Shown: positions 11,237-21,965 of the stretch, one piece after another
Layout: the number at the start of each line of letters is the position of its first letter
How positions within the stretch are numbered: position 1 is the stretch's first letter
DNA from: Skeletonema tropicum
Lineage: Eukaryota > Bacillariophyta > Thalassiosirophyceae > Thalassiosirales > Thalassiosiraceae
Reading direction: 5' to 3'
Assembly (NCBI GenBank): GCA_037178625.1
Contig: CM074149.1
Span: 1,302,001 to 1,366,000 of the forward strand
Length of the DNA stretch: 64,000 nt
The notes under the pieces: generated by a model
Seen by the model: only the letters and a program-made list of their open reading frames with translations
Databases searched by the model: none
What the model was told of the DNA's origin: nothing
Made by a program: the position numbers and the translations under genes

Positions 11237-11365
11237 GTGTAGGAGATGATTTTGTAACGTTGCTGTTGGATTGGATGCTGTGTAGGAGATGATTTTGTAA
11301 CTGTTGCTGTTGGATTGGATGCTGTGTATTGTAGGAGATGATTTTGTAAAACTGTTGGATTGACA
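11237..11365 (+). repeat. Minisatellite, about 44-bp unit, three copies
   Basis: The unit begins GTGTAGGAGATGATTTTGTA and continues with AAC.GTTGCTGTTGGATTGGATGCT. Two full copies and a third degenerate copy (with an extra GTAT) follow the beta-propeller gene. Confidence 0.85.
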
Positions 11366-11435
11366 TTGAATATGCTTGATAAACTTAACCAGCTAGCCAC
11401 AACGGCCAGCCCCCTAGCTAAACTGCTTGTAAATG

Positions 11436-11508
11436 ACCGAATTAGCTCAGTTGGAAGAGCGCCCGGCTTTTAACCGTGTGGTCGTGGGTTCGAGCCCCAT
11501 ATTCGGTG
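11436..11508 (+). tRNA. tRNA-Lys (anticodon UUU)
   Basis: A full cloverleaf can be folded. The acceptor ACCGAAT (11436-11442) pairs with ATTCGGT (11501-11507), with discriminator G. The D arm is GCTC...GAGC. The anticodon stem CCCGG/CCGTG (one mismatch) carries loop CTTTTAA with anticodon TTT. The T arm GTGGG-TTCGAGC-CCCAT has a good B box. There is no intron and no encoded CCA, as in nuclear eukaryotic genes. Confidence 0.95.
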
Positions 11509-11510
11509 TC

Positions 11511-11516
11511 TTTTTT
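11511..11516 (+). terminator. RNA polymerase III terminator
   Basis: A T6 run begins three bases after the tRNA discriminator base, the usual Pol III stop signal. Confidence 0.85.
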
Positions 11517-11901
11517 GCACTATCTTTTTGCACATCTAGCACGCACGTTTTATTGCATTGCCTGGAGCGAAGGTCAAGCAAAATAGCAGACAAGAAGCAT
11601 GTAAGTAGAAGTAGTAACTTCTTTTTAGTAATTGATGGCACTACTGCTGTAATACAATGGACCCAGCATGTGTATGTATGTAAGTAGTTCAGGCCCCTCC
11701 TCCCGCCACTATTAGACGCTATATATTGGATAGTGGAGGGAAGTTTCATTTTCTTCCATCCTCGCTTTTTTTTGCATGCATCTGCGTCTCTAGCATACTT
11801 CTATACATGAACATAGACATAGGGCCACCATTCTCTTCCTCGTCTAAGCACAGCTGTGGCGGTGAAATGAGGACATCAGCTGTCGTCATAAAGAACACGC
11901 G

Positions 11902-13065
11902 ATGACACCTACACTCGTACCATTGTTACTATGTGCATCAGCAATCATCAAGATACCATCAGCCTCTGCAGATGATTTGTTCTTGCTCTCAGGTCAAAGT
12001 AACATGGACGGGTATACAACTCAACGCCAATCATTAACGGGCAACGCAACCTATTGGATGTCTATCAAATCAATTCTCACAAGCGAAGAAGACCACGAAA
12101 AAATGAGGACCGAGTTGTATGATGTAATCTACAAGGCCAATGAGCGCAAACGTGGATCTCAGGAGGTAGCAGCCACTCTCACAAATGAATTAATACATCT
12201 CTACCACCAGGGACTGTTGAATGATATAGATGCACCTCTTACAATGGGCAAATGCTCATTTCTCACACCCAACAAGAGAAATCTTGGTAAACTAAAGCAA
12301 ATTAGTGGAGGAACTGTTCCAACGTCCTGGGATGCCAATTGTGGATATAGTTTTGGACATGAATGGATGTTTTCGAGAACATTAGAATTGCAAATGGGTA
12401 TGAACGAAACCACTTTTGAAATGGTCAAGCATTCTTGTGGAGGTACGTCAATTTATAAACATTGGTACCCGGATATTGGGATGTTTTGGCCGGGGCTACA
12501 GCAGACAATACGTGATAGAATCGGGGTGGGTAACAACTGGAAAGGACTCATTTGGCATCAGGGCAGTCAAGAAACTTGGAGTGAGAAAAGGCTCGGCGAA
12601 GATAGATCACTTACCTATCTTGGTAACATGACTGGTTTAATACGTGAGCTTCGACAAGAAATGTACGCTGCGTCAGAATCTGGAACATGGCAATGCAAAG
12701 AAGAGATTCCCGTCGTTGTGGTTCAACTAGGCTTTTGGCCAAAGCGATCCGAAGCTGCTCAACGAGTGAGAGGTGCACAGGCAGAATATTGTGCCAACGA
12801 TCCGAAATCACAACTTGTTCCAACATATGATTTGAGTAGAAATTTTCACTATGATGCTGCTTCATTTGTGGTCATGGGGAATCGAATTGCGCATGCGTAC
12901 CAAGAAGCATTGAAGGGGGAAGTGGTATGTCCAGATACACCACAAGAAGTGCTGCCAACTGACCAGCCTTCTTACACTACACCTAGCCAGCCATCATTAA
13001 GGCCCTCCACGTTATTATTGAGCACCATTCCATCTAGAAAAAATTCTACAGATGAAGTAATTTGA
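11902..13065 (+). CDS. Secreted sialate O-acetylesterase-like (SGNH-type) esterase
   Basis: ATG 11902 gives 387 residues. A signal peptide is clear (MTPTLVPLLLCASAI..., likely cut near ASA-DD). Next comes LFLLSGQSNMDGY, in which GQSNM (31-35) is the nucleophile-Ser block of the SASA/CE6-like SGNH family. The sequence GLIWHQGSQET (about 213-223) fits the usual WxQGE block with Ser in place of Glu. The block DLSRNFHYDAASFVVMGNRIAHAY (given here only as landmarks FHYDAASF and GNRIAHAY, about 313-330) supplies the C-terminal Asp/His position. The tail is Pro/Ser/Thr-rich. The family removes acetyl groups from sugars; extracellular polysaccharide is a plausible substrate (inference). A decayed, inverted copy lies at 59815-60138. 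Confidence 0.8.
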   Translation: MTPTLVPLLLCASAIIKIPSASADDLFLLSGQSNMDGYTTQRQSLTGNATYWMSIKSILTSEEDHEKMRTELYDVIYKANERKRGSQEVAATLTNELIHLYHQGLLNDIDAPLTMGKCSFLTPNKRNLGKLKQISGGTVPTSWDANCGYSFGHEWMFSRTLELQMGMNETTFEMVKHSCGGTSIYKHWYPDIGMFWPGLQQTIRDRIGVGNNWKGLIWHQGSQETWSEKRLGEDRSLTYLGNMTGLIRELRQEMYAASESGTWQCKEEIPVVVVQLGFWPKRSEAAQRVRGAQAEYCANDPKSQLVPTYDLSRNFHYDAASFVVMGNRIAHAYQEALKGEVVCPDTPQEVLPTDQPSYTTPSQPSLRPSTLLLSTIPSRKNSTDEVI

Positions 13066-13673
13066 ACAAATCGCTAGCTTAGAGCTGTGCACTGGATGAA
13101 GTATCTTCGTTGCGCTGCAACTCGCACGAACAACTTACTACTCAACAAATCCCCATAACCGACTTGTACTAATTGGTACTTAGTTATACCCTACATATTC
13201 TCATTTCACTCACGGAAATGTGAGCTCCGCCTGCTACATGCGCAAGAAAGAGTCCACCACTCTCTCGCTCACAACAAAAATGGAGATGCAAACTTGAACT
13301 GCGAAAGCTGACGAGAAAGAAGGAAAGAAACAAAAGTATTTTTGTCCGTTACATCGGATTATTAGTGCCGGATCACGTAAAGGATACCAGATTTTCATTT
13401 GATGTGGAAGTACCTAGGTACTTACAAGAGAAACACTCCCCGAACGAGATGAAGACATGCCACGGCGCCATCTCACTGACATAATATGACATATCATTGT
13501 TTGACCAGGCGCACTGATGTTATGTAATTTGCTTGGAATGTCTTGAAATGCAGCGTACTCGAACGGATCTGAGTATCGCGCAGCATTACTTCGTAAGAGA
13601 GGGAACGAATAATCTAAACAGCTCTTTTGTACTAATACAGCGGCTGAAAACAGTTTTACATTTATTCACCGCA
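13066..13673. other. Intergenic
   Basis: No gene or repeat recognised. The last 140 bases before ATG 13674 are open in the same frame, but no earlier start is better supported: the paralogue at 27280 starts at the equivalent ATG. Confidence 0.4.
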
Positions 13674-14971
13674 ATGGGGCGACAACCCAAATCAACCCCT
13701 ACTCCTATCATCGGCGACCTCTTCGTCGCTCAAGCTGATGGCTCCATAGCAAAAGCAAAAGATCCACAACCCGCCAGTAATCCATTCAAGAAGAAACCTC
13801 GCCTCCAATGGCTTCGTCTTATAAACGCATTCTGCTATGCTCTCTCAGCGCTAACTGTTCTCAGCTCAATCCACACTTCGAGCAACGACGATTACAAAGA
13901 TGTCGGAGCTTGGATGACCAATCAGACGCTACTATCGGTGGCACCCTACACTCAATACATTTGGTACGCGCTGTTCTTTCTACAGGGACTGTTTATAGCT
14001 GCTTCGTACCTTCCTTCGCTGTGGTCGAGTGAGCTTCTCGGCTACACTGCACTAAATGAAAAAACTACCGCCAAAGAGGCATTCAAAAAGTCAATTCCAG
14101 TGGCACACTATCCACCGTTATGTGCGTCAACAGCAATATCCGTGTACAGTTTCTTCAAGTGGAACATCATGACCTTGGCATTCGTGAGCAGCTGTGCCAG
14201 TACGTTCTTCTTGGTCCGCATTATCAAATATCAATTGGACACTGTCACGGCAGCTGGTGTCACGTTCAACAAGATGAAACGATGGTTTCAGCGTCGGCGT
14301 GCTCCCGATAATGCGCCTGATGAAAATACACTCAATGAATACTTAAATGATGGTGTGGATGTGACGAATCAGATCCAGCATTACATCTTTCTCAAATTAC
14401 CATTTGAACTCTATGCTGGGTACAATCTTGCATGGAGTGTGTCACTGTACAATATTATCGTATGTAAGTTGTTTGGATCTGTGGTGCTCAGTGAACTATT
14501 GGCATTTGTTAGCTTGGTGGCGTTAGTGGGTGTGGGATGTTATATCATGTGGACGGAGAAGAAGGGGCTGTGTTATGGAGTAGGGGTTGGAATGGCTGGT
14601 ATTTGGTGAGTAGAGTAATAGAATACAATACGCATGATAGCTTCTTCGTTCTCTCTCACGACAGTCCGTCTCTCACACACAAAACAACAATTACAACAAC
14701 TACTATTACTCTCTTTCATGTTCATGATCAACATCTTTTGCATACATATATATATGCATAGGTTGGAATATTCTCTCAACTCGTCTACCTATCCTTTCCA
14801 ATCATGTATTCCTATTCGGATACAGCAATTGCAGCAACAAAATACATGTCAATCATCTTTGCCAACATTCTCATCTCAACGATTGTATTGCGGGCAGTGA
14901 AGAATGTTCTGAATGCCAGTAATAGTGAGTTTGATTGTGTTTGTACTTGCTGTTGCTGTTGGAAGGTGTAG
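13674..14971 (+). CDS. Multi-pass membrane protein, copy 1, two exons
   Basis: ATG 13674 (MGRQPKSTPTP...) is chosen because the paralogue at 27280 starts MGRQPKSTAKA. Exon 1 ends at 14605 before GTGAGT; the acceptor is at 14760-14761 and exon 2 is 14762-14971. About six hydrophobic segments are seen, with conserved blocks TQYIWYALFFLQGLF, ASYLPSLWSSE, CASTAISVYSFF and LPFELYAGYNLAWSV. Exon 2 ends in a Cys-rich tail (CVCTCCCCWKV). Family not recognised. Compared with the paralogue (GCTTGGTATTTG at the donor), this copy has GCTGGTATTTG, one T fewer. Splicing therefore shifts exon 2 out of the hydrophobic frame, so the gene may be broken or the base may be an error. Confidence 0.7.
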
Positions 14972-14984
14972 ACAGGAAATCATC

Positions 14985-15440
14985 ATTTCGGAGACTTGTC
15001 ATGATGAATACAAGATACAACAACCATGTGGCTCTATTGAGGAATAATCACCTCTATTTCAGTGCATCAACACCTCGTGTATCACGTCCTATGAATCCGA
15101 AAGGCTGAATGCATCATCGTCAGCGGCCGGTTGGTGGTAGTGGTAGGAGCAGACGGTAGACGGTAGACGGTAGGCGATAGATGATAGATATTCCAACAAT
15201 CATAGTCATGGAAGGATCCCAGCAGCGCACAATGCCGCGGCACAGATGAATGACTTTATTGGGATAGATGTGAAACAATACAGCTGAACGAGGAGAGAAT
15301 AAACGTGTAACGTGTTCTTAGGTATTCAATTCCATATAGCGACAAGGATGACAAGAAGAAATACCAGATGGTGAACGTGGATGTGTGCTTCTTTTGCTGT
15401 TGACGTTGACGGACCAGCTTCAACAAGACTCCCTTGGTGA
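14985..15440 (+). repeat. Segment homologous (inverted) to 59310-59765
   Basis: Words such as TCGGAGACTTGTCATGATGAATAC, GAGGAATAATCACCTATTTCAGTGCATCAA (shared in pieces), AATCCGAAAGGCTGA and AATAAACG recur in the same order on the minus strand at 59765-59310. It forms the 3' flank of the membrane-protein gene here and is joined to the esterase relic there. Confidence 0.7.
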
Positions 15441-15687
15441 CAAATACAAATAATCAATTAATTCTAACGGTTCAACTTTCGATTCAGCTAATATGATAAA
15501 AATATGATAACAATAACAACTATTCTTATTGTATATGGCCTCACATATATATGGAACAAATCACTCAACAGGCTTCATTCTAGTCCCATATCCATATCTC
15601 TCTGCAGGACACTACTTTATTTTTTGATGTTTTGCTTTGCTGACTTCTTGTTCTTGTGATGTTTTCATGCAGATTATATATGTATCT

Positions 15688-16110
15688 TCAACATTTTTGG
15701 TTGATTCGGTAATCGCGGGGAACCAGCTGTTTAATCGATCGACTTTCCCTTGGATGTAGCCAGACACGGTACTTGCTGGATCTGGATGACAAGCTTGATT
15801 TCTTAGGCAGTAGCTTGATATGATTGTTCTTGATCTGCACACTTCGATCAGTTGTGACAATGCTGCCGCTGCTGTTGCTGTTGCTGTTGCTGTTGCACTT
15901 GCACGAGGCTGCTAGGAAGAACCCGAGCGGAGTATCGCTTTTTGGTTTGTCTTGTGGAATGTCGAGATCGAGATCCAGAACCGGAACCCCAACGTGCTTG
16001 GGTAAGGCTCGTCGTGGTCGTGGAGGAGGAGGGCATGCCGGAATATCATCGTTGCAGATGGTTGATTGTTTGGGAGTAAGAGTAAGGTAGTTGTTTCCAA
16101 CAGATGACAT
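15688..16110 (-). CDS. Small Pro/Ser-rich hypothetical protein, copy A
   Basis: ATG 16110 opens 140 residues (MSSVGNNYLTLTPKQS...). It has a proline run (CPPPPRPRR), a DLDLDI motif, a Ser-Asn microsatellite (CNSNSNSNSSG) and a basic Ser-rich C-terminal half. No family is recognised. It is listed because the same frame is preserved in duplicate B up to a nonsense codon. It may still be non-coding. Confidence 0.35.
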   Translation of the reverse strand: MSSVGNNYLTLTPKQSTICNDDIPACPPPPRPRRALPKHVGVPVLDLDLDIPQDKPKSDTPLGFFLAASCKCNSNSNSNSSGSIVTTDRSVQIKNNHIKLLPKKSSLSSRSSKYRVWLHPRESRSIKQLVPRDYRINQKC

Positions 16111-16299
16111 CTTGAGGAGAGAGTAGCTGCAGCAAATGAGTTGTTGTTGTTTTGTATCTTTTCGAATATTGTAGCTTTTTGTGAAGAGATACAATATAAT
16201 AATAGCGAAGCACTACTGCCCATGCTAGAGACGACACATCATCCAATAAATCTCGTTCCCATCTCCGCAGAATACGGTGACCGACGAGGCAGTGGCAGT

Positions 16300-16580
16300 A
16301 CAAGTCCACAACATGCGGTCTCACGCGCGCACCTATTCTCACTACCCGCCCTACCCACCACATCACCAGTGAAAAGACAAGCACTACTGCTACTGCCCCG
16401 GACTGCCGGGTCACTTGCGCTTGCAGTCTCACGCACCTCGCACCTCTCACTACTTATACTCACTACCCACCCCACGTCACGAGTGAAAAGACCGGCACTA
16501 CTGACTGCCCCGGGCTGCCAGGTCATTTGAGGTCTCACCTCACTACCCACCCGTCATGAGTGAAAAGACCCGCACTACCT
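16300..16580 (+). repeat. Minisatellite, unit about 85 bp
   Basis: Units contain CTCACTACCCACC, CACGAGTGAAAAGACCGGCAC, TACTGCCCCGG and GCCAGGTCA.TTG, each followed by GTCTCAC. About three units are here and three more in copy B (17910-18125). Confidence 0.75.
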
Positions 16581-16999
16581 TGACTTCAATTAATTGCATT
16601 TACATCCAACATCCAAATGTCATTCCAGAACCACTCTATTGCGAAGCTGTTATTTTGGTTTTCGGAGTACCAAACTGTTTTACTGTGTTATGATTGACTT
16701 GAGGCAACTAAAATAATTTATACAATACGTGTCTGGTGTTGAGCCTGCGTACAAATCCATATCTCGATTGCTGCTGATGATAACAACAGCAACTTATTCT
16801 TATTTATGGTCTCACATATATATGGAACAAATCACTCAACAAACAGGCTTCATTCTAGTCCCATTCCCATATCTCTCTGCGGGACACGACTTCTTTTTGA
16901 TGCTTTGCTTTGCTGACTTCTTGTTCTTGTGATGTTTTCATGCAGATTATATTTATACATGTATCTTCAACATTTTTGGTTGCTTCGGTAATTGCGGAA

Positions 17000-17366
17000 C
17001 CAGCTGCCTAATCGATCGACTTTCCCTTGGATGTAGCCAGACACGGTACTTGCTGGATCTGGATGACAAGCTTGATTTCTTAGGCAGTAGCTTGATATGA
17101 TTGTTCTTGATCTGCACACTTCAATCAGTTGTGACAATGCTGCCGCTGCTGTTGCACTTGCACGAGGCTGCTAGGAAGAACCCGAGCGGAGTATCGCTTT
17201 TTGGTTTGTGTGGAATGTCGAGATCGAGATCCAGAACCGGAACCCCAACGAGCTTGGGTAAGGCTCGTCGTGGTCTTGGAGGAGGAGGGCATGCCGGAAT
17301 ATCATCGTTGCAGATGGTTGATTGTTTGGGAGTAAGAGTAAGGTAGTTGTTTCCAACAGATGACAT
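17000..17366 (-). pseudogene. Small Pro/Ser-rich ORF, copy B with nonsense codon
   Basis: ATG 17366 opens the same protein as copy A but stops after 81 residues at IVTTD, where CGA of copy A (Arg) is TGA here (17121-17123). Downstream codons still match (SVQIKNNHIKLL...), so the stop is secondary. Confidence 0.4.
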
Positions 17367-17596
17367 CTTGAGGAGAGAGTAGCTGTAGCAAATGAGTTGT
17401 TTTGTATCTTTTTGAATAGCTTTTTGTGAAGAGATACAATATAATAATAGCGAAGCACTTCTATTTATCTACTGCCCATGTCCATGCTGGAGATGACTCA
17501 TCTCCAATCTCGCCAGTCACATCTCAGCAGAATACGATGACCAGCGACGTGGCAGTACGTACAAGTCCACAACACACGGCACACACCTATTCTCTC

Positions 17597-17909
17597 TAGA
17601 GGCGGTCCATCCCGAACCGTCCCGTCACCCTATCCGGTTTCCGGAGCGGGACGGGGTCCGACGGGACGGATAATCCGGTTTTGGTTAGTTGTGTATAATT
17701 ATGGGTATTTTGACGAAATAATGGGGAGAACAGTCTTACTAAACACCCGAATGGAGTTCGCTACTTTGAGAAATTCGCGTGGTGGGCGCGAATTCGGTCA
17801 AAAAACCAAACCCGGATCACCCGGATCGGGGTTTGATGGGACAGATCGGATTATCCGGTCGAAAAAATCCCGTCCCGTCCCGGCCGTCCCGGTTCGGGAT
17901 GGACCTCTA
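17597..17909. mobile_element. hAT-like miniature element, 313 bp, 8-bp target duplication
   Basis: The element interrupts copy B of the tandem duplication; copy A shows the empty site. It is flanked by CTATTCTC on both sides (17587-17594 and 17910-17917). Ends are TAGAGGCGGTCCATCCCGAA on the left and, reverse-complemented, TAGAGGTCCATCCCGAACCG on the right. An 8-bp duplication and TAGAG termini fit the hAT superfamily. The inside is rich in CCGG/CCCGTCCCG words and has no transposase, so it is non-autonomous. Two extra bases (TC) separate the left duplication from the terminus. Confidence 0.85.
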
Positions 17910-18636
17910 CTATTCTCACTACCCACCGTCACGAGCATGAGTAAAAGACCGGCACTACTGCTACTGCCCCAGGCTGCCAGGTCACTTGCGCTTGCGGTCT
18001 CACCTCACTACTTATCCACCACGTCACGAGTGAAAAGACCGGCACTCAGGACTGCCAGGTCATTTGCGGTCTCACCTCACTACCCACCATGTCATGAGGA
18101 AAAGACCTGCACTACCTTGACTCTTGCTCTTCATTTACTGCATATAATATATATTATATCCAACATTCAATATGTCATTCCAGAACCACTCTAGTGCGAA
18201 GCTGTTATTGTTATGGTTTTCGGAGTATATACCAAACTGTTATGTTTGACTTGAGGCTACGTGTCTGATCTCTTAAGAGTACATTCAATAGACGGATAGA
18301 CGACTTTCTGTTTCTGGTTTGGGAAGTACACCGGCACTGGGATAAGCCGTTGGACATTGACAAGAACAGGCTCAAAGAAAGGGCCTCATTCTAGGAGAAT
18401 AAATAGTAAGTTATGTAAATAGCTGTTTTCATTTTCTCTGACATTCTTCACATACAAAATTTTAATTTGTGAAGTCTTACTTACTTATATATGATTCTCA
18501 CCAACAGCTTGCATCTTTCGAAGACCCGCCTCAACAAACTCACAACAGTCTCATTATGTTATGTGCATCTCAGGCTCGCCTCAACCTCAATTTGACTCAA
18601 TAAACTTGAACTTCCCCTCTAGACGTCAATGCCATA

Positions 18637-18900
18637 ATGGCTCCATCATATCATTATCATCATCATCATCTACCCTTGGCCTTGGACTTGCGACTTGCCT
18701 CGGCCTCGGCCTTGGCGTCGGCGTCGGCGCGGCAGCCTTCCTCACACCGCTGGCGCCTAAATTAACAGGGGCGAGGAGGGGAAGTCATTCCTCGTGATGG
18801 AAATCATAGATTCTTCATGATCATGCATAAAGACTTCACCGTCATTGTGGCGATGGCATTGGCATTCTTTGGACATTGTTTAAGTTTAATCGCTGAAGCA
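18637..18900 (+). pseudogene. N-terminal relic of an LRR-family gene
   Basis: From ATG 18637 (MAPS...) pieces match the signal-anchored N-terminus of the intact copy at 61066-62013 in shifted frames: STLGLGLATCLG, AAFL, then EEGEVIPRDGN, FMIMHKDFTVIV and a short tail. It is cut off just before a MITE end at 18907. Confidence 0.7.
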
Positions 18901-18906
18901 GTCATC

Positions 18907-19160
18907 GGCGATCTGTAGTGTCAGCCTATCCAGCAGATTGCTTCTCTTCGAATATTGGTGCTATTATAAAGGAGAGCACAGTTCTGAAATCCTCTCAGTG
19001 AGCTGAGTTCAAATCCGGGGTGCATCTGAGTTAGTTTCTCTCTCTCTCTAGAGAGCATGGTAATGGTGAATTTGTGGAATTTGATACAATATTTTATGAT
19101 TTGTGAAAAAATGAATTTGTGATATGTAGCAAAAGACCCAAGGAAACTGGAAAAGGGAGT
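18907..19160 (+). mobile_element. Truncated copy of the GGCGATCTG-terminal MITE
   Basis: It starts GGCGATCTGTAGTGTCAGCC and follows the right half (reverse-complemented) of the intact 393-bp elements at 39213-39605 and 56634-57026. Shared blocks include CTTCTCTTCGAATATTGGTG, GAGCACAGTTCTGAAATCCT, GAGCTGAGTTCAAATC and AAAGACCCAAGGAAACTGG. The other half is missing; LRR cassette sequence resumes at about 19161. Confidence 0.8.
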
Positions 19161-19296
19161 AAAAGCACGATCACATCACGAACACGAAGCGAAGGCCAAA
19201 GATGCCGTGATTGAGCTATGAGCTATGAGCGCAGATTGAATCATGGCGTGAATATCAGCTATCTTTGTTTCATTATCTTGCGAGTGTTTTATCATC

Positions 19297-20195
19297 ATGG
19301 ATGCTGAGGGCAATAATAATAATATTAGGACGTACATTTACAGGGGCGAGGAGGGCGAAGTTATTCCTCGTGATCATGGAAATCATATCATCGTCATCGT
19401 CCATAAAGACGTCACCGTCATTCTGTCGGATACATTCTATGAGCATCGTAAAATCTTGGAAGTCATCTGTCACGAGGGTGTCAAAAGGATTGAGCATTAT
19501 GCATTCTGCAACTGCACATCCTTGAGACGAGTTGTCATGCCGGGCAGTCAAAATCATAGGATGGAGGGCATTCTGTGGTTGTACAGCCCTGACGGATGTC
19601 GAATGTGGCAATCTGGACGTAATTTATGAAAATGCATTCTATCGTTGCACATCTTTAAGGACCATCAATCTGCAATGCGTCAAGATAGTGAAAGGGAATG
19701 CATTCTGTGGTTGCAACGCCCTGACACACGCGAAGTTTGGTAGCAAACTGGGAAGAATCGAGGAGAAGGCATTCCTCAACTGCCGCTCTCTAGAACGAAT
19801 CACCATCCCATTGAGAGATGGTTTGATTACTGGTGATGATATATTCAGGGGATGTGATAATTTGAAGCACATAGATCTTGTGGAGGGAGAACTACACGAA
19901 ACTATCGATGCTTTATTATTGGACGACTGGAGGAATGATATGAACGAAGAAATTGATTTCCTTCCCAATACACATTCTGGATACTATGGTGGGGGCGGGG
20001 CCCTTGGCCAGACCCGAGCGATACAAAGGTGGATCAAATCAGTTCTTCGCAAAATTATTCACTACCAAGCAAAGCATCAACGTGTATTGGATGAGGCTGG
20101 TTCTACACTCCTTCATGCTTTGCCTCAAGATATCGTGACTTGCGTTCTTTCCTTTTCTTGTCTTACCATCTTACACGTTTGTAGTGGAGGATTAG
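19297..20195 (+). pseudogene. BspA-like LRR protein gene, copy 1 (two frameshifts)
   Basis: ATG 19297 starts MDAEGNNNNIRTYIYRGEEG, the type-A N-terminus without anchor. One extra base near 19544 (GGGCAGTCAAAATC, where intact copies have GGGCGTCAAAATC) shifts the frame after RRVVMPG. LRR units continue in the next frame (CGCTALTDVEC, CRSLERITIP), then the family C-terminal domain (GELHETIDALLLDDWR, HYQAKHQRVLDEAGS, LPQDIV). A second shift near 20152 (CTTTCC against CTTCC in copy 2) spoils the last residues. The equivalent family stop is at 20193-20195. Confidence 0.85.
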
Positions 20196-21965
20196 AAGGC
20201 ATTGTGACGATGGAGATGAAATGGAGGAATATATTGCTCCTCCACAGCCCCGGCCACACTTCTGTTGTGATTGTGTACATGAATATCGCACATTGCAAAA
20301 CAATTAAGGTTTAGGCATTGATATTGATTCTTATGTTGAACAACTACTATTAGAACTTCTGTATCTGGTCTGCTTAGTATATTATGTATCCCATTGGGTG
20401 TGATGTACTTATTGTCGACTACGTTCATAATTGTACGCAGCAGCTCAAGCTTCGTGAATAACTTTCTTTCTTCTTCTCGTTTCTCGGCATCTCAGTCTCA
20501 TTAGACCACATATTATTTGTCTCTCCAATTCCAATCTGTTCTCCTCCACTGTAACCCATCGATTGCATACACGCTTGATCCTATGCGCTCGTTCTCTTTC
20601 TGTGTATCACTACTTACTTTCTTCTTCTCTTCTATATTTACGAGTGCATAATTTGTGACAGCTCTTTCCGGTGCTGTTCTTCAGTCTGTTCCGACTTCTG
20701 ACTCTTTCTCTACAGATTTGCTTCCTCTCTTGCTTTTTCACGAGTATTGCACATCGCTGCTGCTGCAAAGCCTTCTATCCCGGTCCGTGCGTCCATAAGT
20801 TGCCAAAAATCACTCCTCTCTTGGCATTGGTAGGTTTGCCTTCTTTGGTTGCTCTACTTTGAGTAATTTTCTAAGTTATTATTATTGCTCTTTGGCCAAA
20901 TTTCGAGGGTTTGATTTTTGTCCACGACGGACGGACACACGGACGGACAGGAATTTCAAGCGAAATGACGGACGGGTAAGCTCTGCTTCGCTCGACTAAA
21001 CCAACTTTAAACAAGCTCAAGCTTGAACGAAGCTTGGATTTGGATAATTTGCATACGTCTTAATATGAAAGTTCTTTTGTCTTCCAAGATCAGTGTTGAG
21101 GCGGCCGGTGATCAGCCGTTATCATTCGTGAGGACTCGGTAGCTTTGTGTTGCGGCTTTTTGGGGCAACTATCACTACTCTGAGAACTGAGAACATCATC
21201 TTGCTCTTGCTTGCTGGCTGCGTTGCTTGTTTGTTGCTGGGAATTTGGAAGATGTGAGAATAAGTATCCAAACTGAATATTTATTGGTACCATTGAGCAC
21301 AAGAGCCATCTCTGGTATCCGGTCTTGTCTTGGGGGATTTCTCGGGGCTACGGGCTCTGAGCCCCCGCCCTTTTGTAAGGGGAAGATCAGCGTTGTGATT
21401 GCAGAAGACATAAAATTTTAGAATTTGTACGTTGCAAAACATTCTATTTTAAGCACGTTGATATTGATTCTTATCTTGCTCAACAATTAGCTATCTCTTG
21501 TCTGGCCAGCAGCTTTGCGCATAATATCCCATTGGTGTGCTTCAACTGCAATTGTCACTACTTCCGTATAGTTATATTATAGTAATTTGCATACAAAGGG
21601 TGATGATATGAGAATTCTGTCTTCCAAGATCAGTTTGAAGGCGGCCAATGATCAGCTATCATTCGTGGGGACTCGGTAGCTGCTTGTTGGCTCTCTGACG
21701 GACGACATCGAATCACCTTGCTTGCTTTCGGAAAATGGGTATATCCAAAGTGGTACTATCCTCTCGATTGCTATGTACTTGCCTTCCTTGGGAGATGAGA
21801 TCTCACGAATAAGATGCCCGTCTTCTCTCCAACCTGACACAAAATCTACAAGCACGATCACATCACGAACACGAAGCGAAGGCCAAAGATGCCGTGATTG
21901 AGCGCAGATTGAATGGCGTGAATATCAGCTATCTTCGTTTCATAACTTGCGAGTGTTTTATCATC
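20196..21965 (+). repeat. LRR-cassette flank (3' flank of copy 1, upstream of copy 2)
   Basis: No gene seen. It holds the flank shared by the cassettes: AACAATTAAGGTTTAGGCATT, CATTGGGTGTGAT, then GATCAGTGTTGAGGCGGCC, TCATTCGTGAGGACTCGGTAG and AAGATGTGAGAATAAGTATCC (about 21085-21395). A diverged second copy lies at about 21600-21860, followed by the conserved 100 bases upstream of each type-A start codon (AAGCACGATCACATCACGAA...). Around 20930-20980 are GGAC tetranucleotide repeats. ORF 20671-20862 has no support. Confidence 0.65.

Larger units (their letters stand above)
15499..16735. repeat. Tandem duplication, copy A
   Basis: Copy A and copy B (16773-18260) share nearly all sequence, from CTCACATATATATGG through the small ORF and minisatellite to CATTCCAGAACCACTCTA and ACGTGTCTG. 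Differences are a CAG/TTG-type microsatellite, small indels, and a 313-bp insertion in copy B. Confidence 0.9.
16773..18260. repeat. Tandem duplication, copy B
   Basis: Second copy of 15499-16735 in the same orientation, longer because it contains the hAT-like insertion at 17597-17909. The microsatellite in the small ORF is shorter than in copy A (CNSSG against CNSNSNSNSSG). Confidence 0.9.

Noticed and set aside
14573..14900. Gln/Leu-rich plus frame and Asn/Cys minus frame over the intron
   Set aside because: They span the intron and exon 2 of the membrane gene in the wrong frame.
16046..16550. Several 100-134 aa frames in the minisatellite
   Set aside because: Frames of a non-coding tandem repeat; no conservation of frame between copies A and B.
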